DNA from: CAYNLX01 sp964441535
Lineage (GTDB): Bacteria > Bacillota_I > Bacilli_A > RF39 > UBA660
NCBI GenBank assembly: GCA_964441535.1
Contig: CAYTXQ010000048.1
Coordinates: 1 to 5,423, forward strand
Direction: 5' to 3'
DNA length: 5,423 nt
The stretch's first letter is position 1. Each line of letters opens with the position of its first letter. A program made the position numbers and the translations under genes. A model generated the notes under the pieces. The model did not search any database, had not been told where the DNA came from, and saw only the letters and a program-made list of their open reading frames with translations. This document shows positions 2,968 through 5,423 of this stretch, piece by piece.

Positions 2968-5423
2968 ATGGGAATATTAAAAAGAATGGTAGATTCAGAG
3001 TACAAAGAATTAAAGAAGTTTGAATATATTGCTGATAAAATAGAGGCTTTAAAAGAAGAAATGGCTAATTTAAGCGATGAAGAACTAAGAGGAAAAACTG
3101 ATGTATTTAAAAGAACACTAAGTGAAGGTGCAACATTGGATGACATTATTGTTCCTGCTTTTGCTGTTGTTAGAGAAGCTGCTACAAGAACTATAGGACA
3201 AACTCCGTTTTATGTTCAGTTATTAGGCGGACTTGCAATTCATTATGGAAATATTGCAGAAATGAAAACCGGTGAAGGAAAGACATTAACTTCCACAATG
3301 CCAGCTTATTTAAATGCCTTAACTGGTGAAGGAGTACACATAATTACAGTAAACGAATTCTTAGCCGAGAGAGATTCAGAATGGATGGGAAGTATATTTA
3401 AATTCTTGGGTTTAACTGTAGGTTTAAATTTAAGAATATTGTCAAATAAGGAAAAACAGGATGTATATAATTGTGATATAGTTTATTCTACTAATAATGA
3501 AATAGGTTTTGACTATTTAAGAGATAACATGGTAGTAAGAAAAGAAGATAGAGTTCAAAGAAAACTTAATTTTGTTATCGTGGATGAAGTAGACTCAGTA
3601 TTAATTGATGAAGCTAGAACTCCATTAATAATATCTGGGGGAAAATTTGATTCTAAAAATTTATATATTGATTCAGATAGAACAGTTAAAAAATTAAAGG
3701 TTGAAACAGATTATACTATAGATGAAAAAGCTAAAAGTGTATCTTTAACTGAAGAAGGAAGTAGAAAAGTAGAATCTATTTTAAATATTAAAAATCTATA
3801 TGATATGGAAAATTCTGCATTAGTTCATCATATTAACCAGGCTTTAAAGGCTAATTACGGAATGAAAAAAGATGTGGATTATGTAATTGAAGAAGATGCA
3901 ATAATAATAGTAGATCAATTTACTGGTCGTTTAATGCACGGAAGACAGTTCAGTGAAGGATTACATCAAGCAATAGAGGCCAAAGAGAAAGTTACTATAA
4001 ATGAAGAAACAAAAACTTTAGCAACTATTACATTTCAAAATTTATTCAGAATGTATAAGAAGATTTCCGGTATGACAGGAACAGCAAAGACAGAAGAAGA
4101 AGAATTTAGAAATATATATAATATGTATGTTATTAGAATTCCTACTAATAAACCAGTTATAAGAGAAGATTTGGCAGATTTAGTATATTCCAATCAAGCA
4201 GGAAAATATAAAGCAATAGTTAAAACTATAGCTGAAATTCATTCTGCTGGAAGACCAATATTAGTAGGTACTATTTCAGTAGAGGCTAATGAATTACTTA
4301 GTTCTTTATTAAGAAAAGCTAAACTTCCTCATGAAGTATTAAATGCAAAAAATCATGCTCGTGAAGCTGAAATAATAGCTAAAGCAGGAGAAAAGGGATC
4401 TATTACTATAGCAACTAATATGGCTGGACGTGGAACAGATATAAGACTTGGTGAAGGAGTTGTATCGCTAGGAGGATTATTTGTAATCGGAACTGAAAGA
4501 CATGAATCAAGACGTATTGATAATCAGTTACGTGGTAGAGCAGGTCGTCAAGGAGATCCAGGAATGAGTCAATTCTTTGTATCATTTGAAGATGAATTAA
4601 TGAGAAGATTTGGTACTGATAGAATTAAAACTATGATACAAGGATTAGGAATAGTAGATGATCAGGCTATAAGATCTAGAATGTTTACTAGAAGTATTGA
4701 AACTGCTCAGAAAAAAGTAGAGGGCAATAACTTTGATATGCGTAAGAATTTACTAGATTATGACAACATTATGAATGAACAAAGAGAAATAGTATATGCT
4801 AGAAGAAATGAAATTTTAAATAGCGAAGATATTCACAAAAAGATTTTAGAAACTTTTGAAAATAATGCTATAAATATAGTAGAAAGTCATTTATCTAAAG
4901 AAGGATATTTAACTGACTTTGATTTATCAGAAATAGCAGAGTATGTTAATACTAATCTTTTAAAAAGAAAGAATATGAAATTAGAAGATATAAAAGGTAA
5001 AAAAGTTGATGATGTCATTGATTATATTAGAGATACCGTCATTGATGATTATGAATACAAAATGAAAGATATACTTGAATTATTAAGAAATGATTTTGAA
5101 AAAAATATTTCTTTAAGTATTATAGATAATGCTTGGGTAGATCATATAAGTGATATGGAACATTTAAGAGAAGGAATCTCATTAAGAGGATATGCACAAT
5201 CTAATCCTTTACAAGCGTATACTATGGAAGCTTATGATGCTTTTGAAAAATTAATGGCAAGTATAGACTCAACTATATCTACTTACTTATCAAAAGCAGA
5301 AATAAGACAAAATGTTGAAAGAAAACAAACCATACAGGGAGAAGCTAATGATGGAAAAGAAAAAGCTAAAATGATTCCTAAGAAATCTACTAAAGTAGGC
5401 AGAAACGATTTATGTCCTTGTGG
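2968..5423 (+). CDS. secA: Preprotein translocase ATPase SecA, 3' partial
   Basis: Motor ATPase that pushes unfolded preproteins through the SecYEG channel. It starts at ATG 2968 with GGAGG (2955-2959) eight bases upstream; the frame stays open for 818 full codons to the window end. Visible motifs in order: Walker A M99-K-T-G-E-G-K-T106, V-N-E-F-L-A at 128-133, N-N-E-I-G-F-D-Y-L-R-D-N at 176-187, DEAD-type D206-E-V-D-S, S-G-M-T-G-T-A at 367-373, T-N-M-A-G-R-G-T-D at 483-491, and the arginine-finger region T509-E-R-H-E-S-R-R-I-D-N-Q-L-R-G-R-A-G-R-Q-G-D. The compact stretch between the last two motifs is typical of Firmicutes SecA. It ends in G-R-N-D-L-C816-P-C818-G, the start of the C-terminal zinc/SecB-type motif, so only a dozen or so residues are missing. 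The Q-motif region reads I-G-Q-T-P-F-Y-V-Q instead of the common M-R-x-F-D-V-Q. I read it as the housekeeping SecA. Confidence 0.97.
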   Translation, partial: MGILKRMVDSEYKELKKFEYIADKIEALKEEMANLSDEELRGKTDVFKRTLSEGATLDDIIVPAFAVVREAATRTIGQTPFYVQLLGGLAIHYGNIAEMKTGEGKTLTSTMPAYLNALTGEGVHIITVNEFLAERDSEWMGSIFKFLGLTVGLNLRILSNKEKQDVYNCDIVYSTNNEIGFDYLRDNMVVRKEDRVQRKLNFVIVDEVDSVLIDEARTPLIISGGKFDSKNLYIDSDRTVKKLKVETDYTIDEKAKSVSLTEEGSRKVESILNIKNLYDMENSALVHHINQALKANYGMKKDVDYVIEEDAIIIVDQFTGRLMHGRQFSEGLHQAIEAKEKVTINEETKTLATITFQNLFRMYKKISGMTGTAKTEEEEFRNIYNMYVIRIPTNKPVIREDLADLVYSNQAGKYKAIVKTIAEIHSAGRPILVGTISVEANELLSSLLRKAKLPHEVLNAKNHAREAEIIAKAGEKGSITIATNMAGRGTDIRLGEGVVSLGGLFVIGTERHESRRIDNQLRGRAGRQGDPGMSQFFVSFEDELMRRFGTDRIKTMIQGLGIVDDQAIRSRMFTRSIETAQKKVEGNNFDMRKNLLDYDNIMNEQREIVYARRNEILNSEDIHKKILETFENNAINIVESHLSKEGYLTDFDLSEIAEYVNTNLLKRKNMKLEDIKGKKVDDVIDYIRDTVIDDYEYKMKDILELLRNDFEKNISLSIIDNAWVDHISDMEHLREGISLRGYAQSNPLQAYTMEAYDAFEKLMASIDSTISTYLSKAEIRQNVERKQTIQGEANDGKEKAKMIPKKSTKVGRNDLCPC

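Noticed and set aside
2934..3146. 70-codon minus-strand reading frame, Ser/Ile/Leu rich
   Set aside because: It lies antisense to the start of secA, overlaps the hpf terminator, and looks like the complement of secA codons with no family features.
1..5423. CRISPR arrays, insertion sequences, tRNA or rRNA genes
   Set aside because: I saw no regular repeat-spacer array, transposase, terminal inverted repeats or structured RNA gene sequence in the window.

Overview
The window comes from a very AT-rich, low-GC Gram-positive bacterium (Bacillota, clostridial or Tissierellia-like). Supporting signs are strong GGAGG ribosome sites, AGA-rich A/T-ending codons, short stem-loop/T-run terminators, a long-form HPF, a Firmicutes-type SecA and an Agr-type peptide quorum-sensing locus. 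The sequence does not let me name a genus.

Left half (1-1816): an Agr-like cell-cell signalling locus in an unusual layout. An AgrC-like histidine kinase (plus strand, 5' end cut by the window edge) converges on a minus-strand pair, agrB (cyclic-peptide processing membrane protease) followed by a 38-codon agrD-like peptide gene at 1059-1175. The peptide carries a Cys-Cys pair in the presumed signal core (S-T-C-C-A-I-V-F-W), followed by the acidic D-E-P-D-I-P tail typical of AgrD. A short symmetric stem-loop at about 1026-1053 separates the convergent genes and can terminate both. No AgrA-type response regulator is in the window; it may lie upstream of position 1.

Middle (1817-2119): a 303-base divergent intergenic region between agrB and a cold-shock gene. 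It holds two perfect TATAAT hexamers in opposite orientation (1987-1992 plus, 2005-2010 minus). They are flanked by near-mirror arrays of GACA/TGTC motifs spaced about one helical turn, including a perfect 9-bp direct repeat with a 12-bp spacer (the layout of LytTR-type regulator sites) and an 18-bp near-palindrome. I read this as a candidate shared control region for agrBD and the cold-shock gene.

Right half (2120-5423): housekeeping genes on the plus strand: a 71-residue cold-shock protein, the long ribosome hibernation factor HPF, and SecA, cut by the right edge inside its C-terminal zinc-binding motif. Terminator-like hairpins overlap the stop codons of csp and hpf, and each is followed at once by an extended -10 box. 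The genes may therefore be separate transcription units with partial read-through.

Working model: AgrB matures and helps export the AgrD peptide, the kinase senses it, and an unseen LytTR regulator could act on the repeats at 1949-2046. Only the gene identities are well supported; the regulatory link is inference.
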